Notes: a model not told the origin generated them from the letters alone. Positions 1-9,719 are shown, counted from the first letter of the stretch. The stretch: DNA of 61,596 nt from a bacterium (GCA_030651285.1 JAUSCN010000018.1:1-61596), one strand, 5' to 3'. A program made the numbers and translations.

Positions 1-3000
1 ATTTGGATTTATAATCTGCGCGATATTGTCCGGCCCATAGGCGTCGCCATAGCGGCCAGAGGTCTTCCATGCGTTTTGTAGATTATATGAAATTTCGTCG
101 ACAAAGATTTGTGAATTGGTGGCTACGGACGAGTTTTGTTCAAAACCGCGATTCCTCATGTCCGACATAGCAAAGAGCTGTGGGATCGTTGAATACTTTC
201 CAAAACTATATGAGGGTGTAGCATCGTAGAGATTGTAGTTCATGTAACGTAAATGCGGATTGGGTTCAACGTTTACAAAAGAAGATACATCCTCCTCATA
301 TGCTGTAATCCCGGTTGATTTAGAAACAACAATATTGTTCCAGAGATTGGAGTTCCAAACCTCTCCTAACCATGAAGAAGCCAGTTTATTCCCACGAATC
401 AAATTGTCGTGAATTTGAGAGCCATTACTTAAAGAATGCAGATCTATTCCTCCATCAATAACGTTATCGTATATATAGACAAGCATGGGCGCACCTTGAT
501 TGTTGCCATAGAACTGTGCTTTTTGATTTGCAGTTAAATAATTTCGCCTATACGTATTGGCGTTACCAGATTCTTTATCAAAAATACCCGACGTATTGTC
601 ATGAATGTAGTTATCTTCAACAATTGCATTGGTTGTGGAGTAGAATTTAAGTCCCGCACTGTTTTCTGAGAGACCGGTGACGCCATGAATGATGTTGTGA
701 TGAATCCAGGGAGCGTCGGTGACATCTCCTGTGATACCTATCGCAATCCCATCATGATTGAACACATTATTGACGAAGGAGCCGATAATTTCATTGTATG
801 AGACCTCATTGTTGCGGCCAGTAATCATCCCGAAGCCTCCGAGGAGGGTAAAGCCTTGGAATCGGATGTAGCTGAGTCCGACGGTGCCGAAAGCGGGCTG
901 AGTTCCGCTACCGACTTGCACTTGCACAGTTTCAGAAGGATATGCTTTAAACGTAATCGGTTTCCCTGCTACTCCAGAACGTGCCGGACGAATATAGCCA
1001 GTTGCCCAATAATCAGCAGTTCCACAAGTAGTGAAAGAATAATTGCCGCCTCGGAAATAAAGAACATCTCCGGCCACCAGCGGTTCAATGGCTGGACTTG
1101 AGAGTGAACAAGACGGCGTATCACTGCGAGGAAGATCCGCCATGCCATAAGGATTCGAAAAGGTTCCGGTCCCCGAGCCTGTTTTATTGGATACGTAATA
1201 GCATTTTGATCCGGTAGCGGCTTCGCAGGTTGCACTACTTGAGACAGTATTCGAAACAGTCACCGTGACACCAGTTGCAGTGGTGGTGTTCCCTGCTGCA
1301 TCTCTCGCGGTGGCGGTGAGAGTGTGGGTGCCGTTCGTTGAGGAGGTGGTGTTCCAAGTGACAGTGTATGGACTCGTGGTGTCTTCAGCAGCAAGTGCGA
1401 TGCCATCAAGAAGGAACTGTACGCCGGAGACACCCGTATTGTCTGAAGCGGTTGCGGAGACGGTCACGGTGGCGCCTGAGACGGTGGCGCCAGAAGCGGG
1501 AGCGGTGAGGGAGACGGAAGGGGTGGTGGTATCTGGGGCTGGAGTCCCTGCCGCAGAGAGTGCTTGGATTTCAGAGAGTGAGAGTGCACGAGGATAAACC
1601 TTCACTTCGTCGATGGCACCGTTTAAGAAGCCACTGTCTCCGGTAGCATCTCTTGAGCCGATGCGGAACCCTGCGGAGGAGTCGATGGAGACGCCACTGA
1701 GGGAAGCAATGCTGGCTGTGGTACCTGTTTGTATACCATCGACATACCTCACCACATTCCCTGCGCGATTGAAGACAGCGGTGACATGATGCCAAGAGCC
1801 GTTGTTAATGATCGCACCGTCACTTGGAGAAAAGACGCAGCCGGCAGCGGAGTCGTTCAGTCCGACCTGGAGTGTACCGGTTCCTGAGATATAGACCGTC
1901 CAGCCGTCAGGGTTGCCGCCGCAGATGAAGCCTGACTTGGTCACGATGTTTCCAGTGGCGGTCGTCTTCACCCACGCACTCACGGTCCAGTCGGAGGTGC
2001 CCATGTCGAGCTTGGTGGTACCACCACAGGAGGCATCGGTGCAGGAGGCGGTCGAAGCGATGCCGTCGAAAGAGAGCGCTTGATTCACTTTGCCAGTGAT
2101 GCGGGCGGGAGCGCTTGTGAGAGTGAGGGTGTTGTTGAGACCTGAGCGATCGATGGCAGTCGTCGTGGTTAGATCTGTAGTATCAAAAGACCAGGAGCCG
2201 ACCGGGGTGGTGGAGACGACCGGAGTGGCTTGAGTGGTGGCAGAGGCGGAAGCGGACTGTACCGAAGTATTGCCGGAAGCATCGTATGCAGAGATCGTGT
2301 ATGAGTACAGTGTTGATGGGGTGAGAGCGGTGTTGGAATATGAGGTACCCGCAACGGTGGCTATCTGGGTGCCATTGCGGTATATCTTGTATCCGGTAAC
2401 TCCCACGTTGTCGGTGGAGGCGCTCCAAGAGAGGTTGATTTGAGTAGTGGAGACGGCAGTGGCGGTGAGGCTTGATGGAGTGGTGGGAGTGGAGGTGTCG
2501 GGAGTGGGAGCTGGAGTGCCGCCGCAGCCACCCTCAACTTCACAGGCTGCGCCGATGCGTTGGCCGGCGTCGGTGTCCCAGGCTGCGGCCAAGAGGTGGG
2601 AAAAACCTTTATATCCACCGCACGTCCCATTCCTAAATGCATTGATAAACATTTCATTAATTGAATTACCAGACGCAGGTTTTAGTGTTGTCGCCAGAAT
2701 AGAATCCCACTGAAGCCCATTCGGTTGCGTAGTCGGGACAGTGGTATCAATCAGCGTTACCTCAGGTAGATTGTCCGTTATATTTTTCATGTAGATCGTG
2801 AGATTCGTGGTAGGACCAGTGGATGTGACGTTAGTCGCTACCAACTCAAATCGGAACCATTTCCCCCGAATGGCCGGTTCGGTATAGGTACCCCATGTCG
2901 TACTCTCACTAGGACCACGAATGCAGCAATCAAGAGGGTCCTTCATCCATCCGGTCCACCCATAGAGGTCGTAATTGCCGTTACCGGAGAGTACAGCTGC

Positions 3001-3543
3001 CAACGAAGGCATGGTCCCAAACTCCAGAATTTTACTGGAATTGACACAGGCTACGTTTTCCAGCTCGTAGGTTGGCGACCAGTACATGTAGAATCGAAAG
3101 GATCGTCTGGCAGTTGGATCACTGGCTGAAAAAGTGTGCCCAATAAATTGTCCACCCCCAGAAGTGTTCCCTTCCGCTGTGGTTTTCGTGCGGAGAACTT
3201 TCAACCCTGGCAAATGCCCTGAAGGAAGCGCCGCCAGCATTTCTCCAGCGGTCTCGACCACATAGCGAAATCCGGCCCCATCTTCGAGTGCAGTGCCAGG
3301 GAGTCCAGTAGCCCGGACACATTGCTTATCCGAGACAATCGTATCTGCAGGGTTAAAGTATGAAGTAGTATCCTGCGCATAGATGGAAGTATTGAGAGGC
3401 TCTGAACACATGCAATTTGCGCCGAGAGCATCGCAGCGCGCTTCGTTCGCAGCCATCGATTCATTGGGGATACCAAAAAAAACTGTCAGCGCTGCAAGAA
3501 TAATAATTTGAGTGATATGCCGAATTTTAATTCTTCGTTGCAT
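1..3543 (-). CDS. Large secreted multidomain surface protein, 3' end outside window
   Basis: About 1181 codons are visible, open from the ATG at 3543 to the window edge. A basic N-terminus and hydrophobic stretch (residues 8-24, ending near ESMAANEA) look like a signal peptide. Residues 40-340 are unassigned, with many Cys and aromatic residues. A fibronectin type III domain follows (about 350-440, core ITGYKIYRNGT-like: VGVTGYKIYRNGTQIA), then a LamG/concanavalin-like domain (about 445-650, with GSWSFDTT and NGSWHHVTAVFN), a bacterial Ig-like domain (about 670-760, GVSGVQFLLDG), and from about 780 a right-handed beta-helix-like region with many Asn-Asn turns and HDN/IHDN repeats. This architecture fits cell-surface glycan binding or degradation. 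No catalytic residues can be assigned. A -10-like ACTATC (reverse) lies 8 nt upstream of the start. Confidence 0.85.
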   Translation of the reverse strand, partial: MQRRIKIRHITQIIILAALTVFFGIPNESMAANEARCDALGANCMCSEPLNTSIYAQDTTSYFNPADTIVSDKQCVRATGLPGTALEDGAGFRYVVETAGEMLAALPSGHLPGLKVLRTKTTAEGNTSGGGQFIGHTFSASDPTARRSFRFYMYWSPTYELENVACVNSSKILEFGTMPSLAAVLSGNGNYDLYGWTGWMKDPLDCCIRGPSESTTWGTYTEPAIRGKWFRFELVATNVTSTGPTTNLTIYMKNITDNLPEVTLIDTTVPTTQPNGLQWDSILATTLKPASGNSINEMFINAFRNGTCGGYKGFSHLLAAAWDTDAGQRIGAACEVEGGCGGTPAPTPDTSTPTTPSSLTATAVSTTQINLSWSASTDNVGVTGYKIYRNGTQIATVAGTSYSNTALTPSTLYSYTISAYDASGNTSVQSASASATTQATPVVSTTPVGSWSFDTTDLTTTTAIDRSGLNNTLTLTSAPARITGKVNQALSFDGIASTASCTDASCGGTTKLDMGTSDWTVSAWVKTTATGNIVTKSGFICGGNPDGWTVYISGTGTLQVGLNDSAAGCVFSPSDGAIINNGSWHHVTAVFNRAGNVVRYVDGIQTGTTASIASLSGVSIDSSAGFRIGSRDATGDSGFLNGAIDEVKVYPRALSLSEIQALSAAGTPAPDTTTPSVSLTAPASGATVSGATVTVSATASDNTGVSGVQFLLDGIALAAEDTTSPYTVTWNTTSSTNGTHTLTATARDAAGNTTTATGVTVTVSNTVSSSATCEAATGSKCYYVSNKTGSGTGTFSNPYGMADLPRSDTPSCSLSSPAIEPLVAGDVLYFRGGNYSFTTCGTADYWATGYIRPARSGVAGKPITFKAYPSETVQVQVGSGTQPAFGTVGLSYIRFQGFTLLGGFGMITGRNNEVSYNEIIGSFVNNVFNHDGIAIGITGDVTDAPWIHHNIIHGVTGLSENSAGLKFYSTTNAIVEDNYIHDNTSGIFDKESGNANTYRRNYLTANQKAQFYGNNQGAPMLVYIYDNVIDGGIDLHSLSNGSQIHDNLIRGNKLASSWLGEVWNSNLWNNIVVSKSTGITAYEEDVSSFVNVEPNPHLRYMNYNLYDATPSYSFGKYSTIPQLFAMSDMRNRGFEQNSSVATNSQIFVDEISYNLQNAWKTSGRYGDAYGPDNIAQIINPN

Positions 3544-3591
3544 AATCACTTTACTATCAAACTACGCACACCTACGATTGAGAAACTTTTC

Positions 3592-3918
3592 ATGATTGTG
3601 ACCGCGTATAAGTATATACTGCCCCGCTATCCTCGTTACGAGAAAGATATCCCCTACTTAATGAGGTACTGGAATAGTACTGCGACTGATTACAATTCAG
3701 GGAGAGTGGCGACATTTGAGAAAGATCGTGGCGTTCGGAAGAGGCTCTCCTCGACGAAGCCGTCAGCTCTCAAGGCAATCATCCCGATCTTCAAGGGGCC
3801 GTGGAAAGACCTGCCGCCCGGGCACAAGCAGATCGATACGGTGGCGCACTGCGGAGATACACTGCTCGGTGATTTCGCGTATTCCTTGAGCGCCATCGAT
3901 GCTGCATTTCCTCAATGA
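3592..3918 (+). pseudogene. Relic of an integrase-core (rve-type) IS transposase
   Basis: The reading frame from about 3700 to 3895 encodes segments resembling integrase-core IS transposases: a TKPSALKAIIPI linker, then IDTVAHCGDTLLGDFAYSL, which contains the first catalytic Asp and the characteristic DTVAHCG motif. The frame stops shortly after (AAFPQ), before the second Asp and the Glu of the DDE triad, and no continuation is seen in other frames. Upstream codons (about 3592-3690) do not resemble a transposase. The fragment lies between the surface-protein gene and dprA and was probably left by an old insertion. The family assignment comes from motif memory only. Confidence 0.6.
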
Positions 3919-4017
3919 GCTTCTCGCGGTCAATATCGACCTCGATACGCTTCTTCGCCGCACCCGCCTTGCGGTCGCAAGGTATTGTGGATAGCGAAGC
4001 AAATACATACGACGAGA

Positions 4018-4023
4018 TATACT
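4018..4023 (+). promoter_or_regulatory. -10 box of dprA (TATACT)
   Basis: TATACT ends 6 nt before the ATG at 4030, so transcription would begin at or next to the start codon. This favours 4030 over the upstream in-frame ATG at 3985. Confidence 0.5.
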
Positions 4024-4029
4024 AAGCTC

Positions 4030-4881
4030 ATGGAAATTCGAGAACTGGATCGCACGAGGTGGCCAGCGCAGCTACTTGAGACACCACAACTACCTGAAAA
4101 ACTGTGGGTTCGTGGAAGCCTGCCGGGAGCAGGAACGAAACTCCTCGCTGTTGTTGGCTCGCGTGCGATGACGCGCTACGGGCAAGAAGCGTGCGAGAAA
4201 CTTATTTCGGGTCTTGCAGGATACCCAGTTTCTATAGTGAGCGGTCTCGCGCTCGGTGTCGATGCCTGTGCGCACAAAGCTGCACTTAGAGCCGGACTTC
4301 ACACTATCGCAATACCCGGCTCAGGACTCGACGACTCTGTGATAAGCCCGCGCTCAAACTTTGGGCTCGCAAAAGAAATTTTGAATTCGGGCGGAGCACT
4401 CATATCAGAACAAGAACCGATGCATAAACCGTGGCTGAAAGAATTCCCTTCGAGGAATCGTCTCATGGTCGGCCTAGCAGACGCAGTGCTTATGGTTGAA
4501 GCCGGCGAGAAGTCTGGCACACTCATCACGGCGCGACTCGCAGGCGAATATAATCGCGAACTACTCTGCATCCCTCACCGCATCGGCGACCCGCACGCAT
4601 TCGGACCACACCTGTTCATGCGCCTCGGCGCCACACTCGTGACCGAACCACTTCATATTCTCGAGGCACTCAAAATCCCACCAATCGAAGCACAGAGACC
4701 TGATCCGACCGGCCTGAAAAATATTGAGCTTGAAATCTGGAGCGTACTGGAGCAACCAAAGACACGAGACGAACTCCTCCGATCAGCAAAAGCAGATACA
4801 GGAACACTCTTAACGACTCTCGTCTCACTTGAGATTCGCGGACTTATCCGCGAGGAGTTCGGTGCGTGGCGCCGTATATAA
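4030..4881 (+). CDS. dprA: DNA processing protein DprA/Smf
   Basis: DprA loads RecA onto incoming single-stranded DNA during natural transformation. The 283-aa product has the Rossmann-like DprA core: VVGSRAMTRYG at residues 41-51, SGLALGVDACAHKAAL around 72-87, GSGLD, SRNRLMVGLADAVLMVE and GEKSGTLITA. The C-terminal ~60 residues resemble the winged-helix domain (IWSVLEQPKTRDELLRSA). The start at 4030 is chosen because the protein begins there with a normal DprA N-terminus (MEIRELD) and has a -10 box directly upstream. The next gene starts 9 nt after the stop. No other competence genes are in the window. Confidence 0.93.
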   Translation: MEIRELDRTRWPAQLLETPQLPEKLWVRGSLPGAGTKLLAVVGSRAMTRYGQEACEKLISGLAGYPVSIVSGLALGVDACAHKAALRAGLHTIAIPGSGLDDSVISPRSNFGLAKEILNSGGALISEQEPMHKPWLKEFPSRNRLMVGLADAVLMVEAGEKSGTLITARLAGEYNRELLCIPHRIGDPHAFGPHLFMRLGATLVTEPLHILEALKIPPIEAQRPDPTGLKNIELEIWSVLEQPKTRDELLRSAKADTGTLLTTLVSLEIRGLIREEFGAWRRI

Positions 4882-4882
4882 T
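4877..4882 (+). promoter_or_regulatory. -10 box of the EEP-family gene (TATAAT)
   Basis: A perfect TATAAT overlaps the end of dprA and lies 8 nt before the ATG at 4891. No Shine-Dalgarno sequence fits in the remaining gap. Confidence 0.5.
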
Positions 4883-4890
4883 GCAGAAGT

Positions 4891-5664
4891 ATGAACATCT
4901 ACTCCTGGAACATGCTGTATCGTAATGAAGAGCTTGATCGCGCATTCGACTTTATTGCGACCAGCAACTTCGACATCTTCTGCTTGCAAGAAGTCCCTGA
5001 AGCATTCCTTACTCGACTGCAGACACTCCCCCACTTCATCGCTTTTCGCGCCGAGCGCAGCATCTCTCTCAGTAAAGGGCATCTCTTAAATTATCTCGTC
5101 ATACTTTCGAAACACCCAATCACTGGGGAAGGTGAAATACCGCACCCTGACTACTGGCCACTCTTGCCGCTCCGCACACGAATCTTCATGCTCCTTATGC
5201 CAGCAAAACTGTTTGCAAAAATCCAGGACAGAAAGGATCTCTATGTCGACGTAACGATACATGGATCCTCGGTGAGAATATTTAATCTGCACCTCATCCT
5301 CATGCATCCGGCATGGCGCTTGAAGGAGTTTGAATCTGCGATGGTTGAACGCGACAGATCCCGCCCCGCCATCATCTGCGGCGATTTCAACATCCTCGAG
5401 AAACCGCATATCACCCCTCTCAACTGGATACTCGGCGGTCGCATATCAGACGCTCTCCTGTACCACCGCGAACGGACACATATTGAGGAGCGCTTTTTAG
5501 AACATGCTTTGACCAATCCGCTCTACGGTGGAATTACCCACACGATCTCACAGTCTCAGCTCGATCATATTCTCGTTTCTCACACGTTTTCAATCAAAAA
5601 TGCCGTCATTTTCCCTGACCGTATAGGCTCCGACCACCACCCGATACGAGTAGTAGTCGCTTGA
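4891..5664 (+). CDS. Endonuclease/exonuclease/phosphatase family protein
   Basis: This 257-aa metal-dependent phosphohydrolase has the EEP (DNase I-like) fold. Visible motifs in order: SWNM near the N-terminus, LQEVPE with the metal-binding Glu34, GDFNILEKP with Asp165/Asn167, and a C-terminal GSDHHPIRV carrying the catalytic Asp-His pair. The substrate cannot be deduced: family members cleave DNA, RNA, phosphoinositides or sphingomyelin. There is no signal peptide, so it is probably cytoplasmic. It sits between dprA and topA, and a role in nucleic-acid processing is only a guess from that position. Confidence 0.88.
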   Translation: MNIYSWNMLYRNEELDRAFDFIATSNFDIFCLQEVPEAFLTRLQTLPHFIAFRAERSISLSKGHLLNYLVILSKHPITGEGEIPHPDYWPLLPLRTRIFMLLMPAKLFAKIQDRKDLYVDVTIHGSSVRIFNLHLILMHPAWRLKEFESAMVERDRSRPAIICGDFNILEKPHITPLNWILGGRISDALLYHRERTHIEERFLEHALTNPLYGGITHTISQSQLDHILVSHTFSIKNAVIFPDRIGSDHHPIRVVVA

Positions 5665-5699
5665 CCATATATAGGTATACGCGCTATGAGTGAATGCAT

Positions 5700-8090
5700 A
5701 TGACAAAGCGTTTGCTTATTGTTGAGTCGCCCACTAAGGCGCGCACTATAGGGAATTACCTCGGGAAGGACTACACCGTCCTTGCCTCAGTCGGCCATGT
5801 GCGCGACCTTCCAAAGTCGAATAAAGACGCTGTTGATATCGAGGGCGGATTCATCCCGCGCTACGTGATACCTGCAGAAAAACGCGAAGTGATTGAGAAG
5901 ATCCAGCACGCTGCCGCAAAAGCTGACGAAATCTATCTCGCAACCGACCCCGACCGCGAAGGCGAAGCAATCGCGTGGCACATTAAGGAGGTTGCCAAAT
6001 TAAAGAAGCCGAAGCGCGTTGTCTTCCACGAAATTACTAAAACGGCGATCGAGGAAGCCATCGCACACCCGCGCGCTATCGATGAGAATCTGCGTCAAGC
6101 ACAAGAAGCACGCCGTGTTCTTGACCGCATCGTCGGATATGACCTCTCCGGTCTCATTTGGAAGAAGGTGCGCTACGGTCTCTCAGCGGGACGCGTGCAG
6201 TCACCAGCTCTCCGCATCCTTGCTGAGCGCGAGCGTGAGATCAAATCTTTTATACCAGTCACGTACTTCGTGCTATCAGCACTTTTCAAATCAAAGTCAG
6301 GTGAAATGCGCACCACCTGTGTTGAAGAACCCGCGACAAAAGAAGCGGCCGATAAGATTGTCGAAGCTGGTAGGAGCGCACACTGGGAAATTGCCAACAT
6401 TACCGAAAAAGCGGAAGAGCGCAATCCTCGCCCACCTTTCACGACATCAACCTTGCAGCAGACTGCCTCAACACGCCTCGGCTTCGCACCATCAAGAACC
6501 ATGCGCGCCGCACAGAAGCTCTACGAAGCAGGACACATCACCTACATGCGTACTGACTCCGTAAACCTCAGTACCGAAGCGGTCGCGAAGATGGTCGGCA
6601 TCATCGAGAAGAATTTCGGCAAAGAATACCTCGAGGTACGCGCCTACAAAACGACGAGCAAGAACGCGCAAGAAGCTCACGAGGCCGTGCGTCCTACTGA
6701 TTCAGGTCGCGAGCATGCTGGCGCCACGCCGGACGAGACAGAGTTGTACGCACTTATTCGCACGCGCGCGCTCGCATCGCAAATGTCAGCCGCACGCATC
6801 ATGCGCACCAACATCGCAGTAAAAGCAGATGCGAATATTCCTCTCTTCACCGCAAACGGCTCACGCATGCTGTTCCCCGGATGGCTCGCACTCGACACCG
6901 CCGCAAGAAGTGAGGATGTGGAGTTGCCGAAACTTGCAGTAGGAGACGCAGTTTCCCTCCTCTTGCTTGAAGCCGAAGAGAAGCAGACTGAGCCGCCGAA
7001 TCGCTATACTGAAGCCGGACTCATCAAAGAGCTTGAGAAGCGCGGTATCGGACGCCCATCAACCTACGCATCAATCATGAAGACTATCCAGGACCGCGGC
7101 TACGTGGAGAAGCTTGGACGTGCCTTGAAGCCGACTGCGACTGGAATGGTCGTCTCAGGATGGCTTGAGGAGCACTTCCCACAATACGTGAGCGATACTT
7201 TTACCGCAGAGATGGAGGACCATCTCGATGAGATGGCGCGCGGCGAACGAGGCTACTCTGACACACTTTCTGAATTCTATGGACCGTTTGAGAAAGCGGT
7301 ACGCGCGAAAGACAAGCTTCCGAAAGCCACATCGCTCGGCGATGCTCCGAGCGAATTCCCTTGCCCGCTTTGCAGCAACTCGATGGAGTTTAAACTTGGC
7401 CGCGGCGGAATTTTCATGAGCTGCAAGAAATACCCGGATTGCCTCGGCGCACGCACCGAAGAAGGAATGGAGCTTAAGAGCGACACTCCTATCGGGCACG
7501 ATCCGAAGACCGGAGCACCGATCTACATAAAAACCGGACGCTTCGGGCCATATGTAGAAATGGTGCTTGAAGAAGACAAGAGCGCGAAGGAGGAAGCGAT
7601 CACGGAAGAACCGAAAGGAAAAAAGAAGCGCAAGAAAGCCGCACCGAAAAAAAATGTAAGACGTGCTAGCGTTCCTCCAGGGACCGATCTCGCGCAAGTA
7701 ACACTCGTCGATGCTCTCAAATATCTCTCGCTTCCGCGCGAGCTTGGTATGCACCCTACGACTGGTAAACCAGTATTCGCTTCTACCGGTCGCTTCGGTC
7801 CATACGTGGGTCATGATGGCGAATTCCGCTCACTCAAAGCCGCCATGGGCGATCCATACACCGTCACGTTCGAAAAAGCACTCACCATCCTCGCTGAACC
7901 AAAGAAGCCCCCACGCGGCGTCGAGATCGTAAAAGAAATCGGTAAACATCCACGCACAGGAAAATCTCTCGTACTCTATAAATCAAAACAAGGGTTCTTC
8001 CTTAAAAAAGGCCTCCGCCGCATCTATCTTCCTGAGACTACAAAATCGGACACAATCACTCCCGAAGAAGCTGCTGAGTTTCTGAAATAG
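5700..8090 (+). CDS. topA: DNA topoisomerase I (type IA)
   Basis: TopA relaxes negative supercoils by single-strand passage. The protein begins with the Toprim signature RLLIVESPTKARTIGNYL and continues with TDPDREGEAIAWH. The active-site Tyr lies in ITYMRTDS (Tyr282 from this start). RPSTYASIMKTIQDRGYVE belongs to the core. One four-Cys zinc ribbon follows (CPLCSN...CKKYPDC, about 560-585), then three TopA C-terminal repeats (IGHDPKTG...GRFGPYV, LGMHPTTG...GRFGPYV, IGKHPRTG) separated by a Lys-rich linker. An in-frame ATG 6 nt upstream (5694) is an alternative start. Length is normal for the family. Confidence 0.96.
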   Translation: MTKRLLIVESPTKARTIGNYLGKDYTVLASVGHVRDLPKSNKDAVDIEGGFIPRYVIPAEKREVIEKIQHAAAKADEIYLATDPDREGEAIAWHIKEVAKLKKPKRVVFHEITKTAIEEAIAHPRAIDENLRQAQEARRVLDRIVGYDLSGLIWKKVRYGLSAGRVQSPALRILAEREREIKSFIPVTYFVLSALFKSKSGEMRTTCVEEPATKEAADKIVEAGRSAHWEIANITEKAEERNPRPPFTTSTLQQTASTRLGFAPSRTMRAAQKLYEAGHITYMRTDSVNLSTEAVAKMVGIIEKNFGKEYLEVRAYKTTSKNAQEAHEAVRPTDSGREHAGATPDETELYALIRTRALASQMSAARIMRTNIAVKADANIPLFTANGSRMLFPGWLALDTAARSEDVELPKLAVGDAVSLLLLEAEEKQTEPPNRYTEAGLIKELEKRGIGRPSTYASIMKTIQDRGYVEKLGRALKPTATGMVVSGWLEEHFPQYVSDTFTAEMEDHLDEMARGERGYSDTLSEFYGPFEKAVRAKDKLPKATSLGDAPSEFPCPLCSNSMEFKLGRGGIFMSCKKYPDCLGARTEEGMELKSDTPIGHDPKTGAPIYIKTGRFGPYVEMVLEEDKSAKEEAITEEPKGKKKRKKAAPKKNVRRASVPPGTDLAQVTLVDALKYLSLPRELGMHPTTGKPVFASTGRFGPYVGHDGEFRSLKAAMGDPYTVTFEKALTILAEPKKPPRGVEIVKEIGKHPRTGKSLVLYKSKQGFFLKKGLRRIYLPETTKSDTITPEEAAEFLK

Positions 8091-8110
8091 TGCCAAATAA
8101 ATCATAGGTG

Positions 8111-8116
8111 TATAGT
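8111..8116 (+). promoter_or_regulatory. -10 box of rel (TATAGT)
   Basis: TATAGT, preceded by a TG (GTGTATAGT), ends 7 nt before the ATG at 8124. It lies in the short topA-rel gap. Confidence 0.5.
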
Positions 8117-8123
8117 AGTTCCC

Positions 8124-9689
8124 ATGACGACGATCAAGGCGATCATCGCCCAGATGTCTAACCCTTCGCCCGAGGATATTGCGTACGTCGAAAAGGCATA
8201 CGAGTTCTCCAAGAAGGCTCATGAAAAACAGAATCGCTATTCGGGAGAACCGTATTTTATTCACCCTGCCGCAGCAGCACTCACCCTTGCCGAATACGGC
8301 ATGGACGCGACGACCATCGCAGCGGGCCTTCTTCACGATTCGGTAGAGGATGGCTGCACAACCCGCGAAGAGATCGAAAAAGAATTCGGGAGTGAACTCC
8401 TCTTCATAGTCGATGGAGTAACGAAACTTGGCACACACCGGTATCGTGGCGCCGAGCGTCACGCAGAAAGTCTGCGCCGACTACTTGTGGCGACCGCAAG
8501 CGATATTCGCGTGCTCATTGTGAAGCTTGCTGATCGTAAGCACAATATGCAGACTCTTGAGCATGTGCCAGAGCACAAGCGCCGTCGCATCGCTCTTGAG
8601 ACACTTGAAATATATGCGCCTATTGCCGATCGGCTTGGTATGGGAAAAATGAAGAGTACGCTTGAGGACCTCGCCTTTCCTTATGTTGACCCTGATGCCG
8701 CACATCACACCGCTGAAGTACGCAAACTCAAAACACAAGAGACTGAGACAGGACTCGCTCGGGTTCAGAAAGAAATCACAGGTGAACTTTCAAAGAAAAA
8801 TTTTGCGACACTTCGTACTGACATTCGCATGAAAGGCCTCTGGAGTCTGCACCAGAAGCTCAAAAGAAAACACGATGACATTAGCCTCATCCACGACATT
8901 GCGGCTCTACGCATTATCGTGCCAACTATCGAGGACTGCTACGCAACGCTCGGCACGGTTCATGCCCTCTATAAGCCACTCCCAGGTGAGTTTAAAGACT
9001 ATATTGCCTTCCCTAAGCCAAATGGATACCAATCGCTCCACACAACCGTCGTGACACCAAAGGCGGGCATTGTCGAAATTCAGATACGCACTGAAGAAAT
9101 GCATCGAGGTGCCCAGTTCGGTATCGCGTCCCACATGTCGTACAAACAATTAGGGAAAGATCTGGAGAAACTAGAGAAAGAAACTCAGATAAGTAAATTT
9201 TCTTCTCTCTCCTTGTCATGGATTCGCTGGATCATCCCCTCACTCATGAAGGTTACAAAAAAGGAAGAAGATGGAACTAGGAACATCACCAAAGCGCCGG
9301 CATGGCTCTCTGAACTTGTAGAGGCCCATTCAGAAGTGGTGGGCACTAAGGAATTTGTTGATGGTCTCAAGGAAGATTTCTTTTCACATCGCGTATTCGT
9401 GTTCACCCCGGAAGGAGACGTGATCGATCTCCCAATCCACTCCACTCCAATCGATTTCGCCTATGCAATACACAGCGATCTTGGAAACCATATTCAGGGG
9501 GCAAAAGTAAATGGAAAACTTGTATCCTTTGATACAGAACTTCGCAATGGTGAAGTTGTAGAAATACTCAGCCGCGACTCGGCTCACCCTTCAATCAAGT
9601 GGCTTGAGATCGCGCGAACCGCTCTTGCGCGCCGACACATCCGCACTGCAATCGATACGAAAGAATCACCTCAGAAACATCGCAAATAA
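8124..9689 (+). CDS. rel: RelA/SpoT-family (p)ppGpp synthetase/hydrolase, short form
   Basis: This enzyme makes and degrades the alarmone (p)ppGpp. The N-terminal HD hydrolase domain keeps FIHPAAAAL, GLLHDSVEDG and KLADRKHNM. The synthetase domain shows KPNGYQSLHTTV and EIQIRTEEMHRGA. A TGS domain (about 415-480, HRVFVFTPEGDVIDLP) closes the conserved part. At 521 aa it is about 200 residues shorter than usual long Rel proteins, and the C-terminal zinc-finger/ACT regulatory module is absent. Both catalytic halves look intact, so it is probably bifunctional. Regulation by stalled ribosomes may differ. Confidence 0.93.
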   Translation: MTTIKAIIAQMSNPSPEDIAYVEKAYEFSKKAHEKQNRYSGEPYFIHPAAAALTLAEYGMDATTIAAGLLHDSVEDGCTTREEIEKEFGSELLFIVDGVTKLGTHRYRGAERHAESLRRLLVATASDIRVLIVKLADRKHNMQTLEHVPEHKRRRIALETLEIYAPIADRLGMGKMKSTLEDLAFPYVDPDAAHHTAEVRKLKTQETETGLARVQKEITGELSKKNFATLRTDIRMKGLWSLHQKLKRKHDDISLIHDIAALRIIVPTIEDCYATLGTVHALYKPLPGEFKDYIAFPKPNGYQSLHTTVVTPKAGIVEIQIRTEEMHRGAQFGIASHMSYKQLGKDLEKLEKETQISKFSSLSLSWIRWIIPSLMKVTKKEEDGTRNITKAPAWLSELVEAHSEVVGTKEFVDGLKEDFFSHRVFVFTPEGDVIDLPIHSTPIDFAYAIHSDLGNHIQGAKVNGKLVSFDTELRNGEVVEILSRDSAHPSIKWLEIARTALARRHIRTAIDTKESPQKHRK

Positions 9690-9718
9690 AAAAAACCGGA
9701 CTCGGGTTCGGTTTTTTT
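9690..9718. terminator. Bidirectional terminator between rel and parB
   Basis: A short GC stem (CCG...CGG around GACTCGGGTT) is flanked by A-run and T-run on both sides. It therefore serves the converging rel (+) and parB (-) transcripts. Confidence 0.75.
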
Positions 9719-9719
9719 A

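Noticed and set aside
7155-7814. 219-codon minus-strand frame inside topA
   Set aside because: It is a shadow of the strongly conserved topA C-terminal coding region and has no independent signals.
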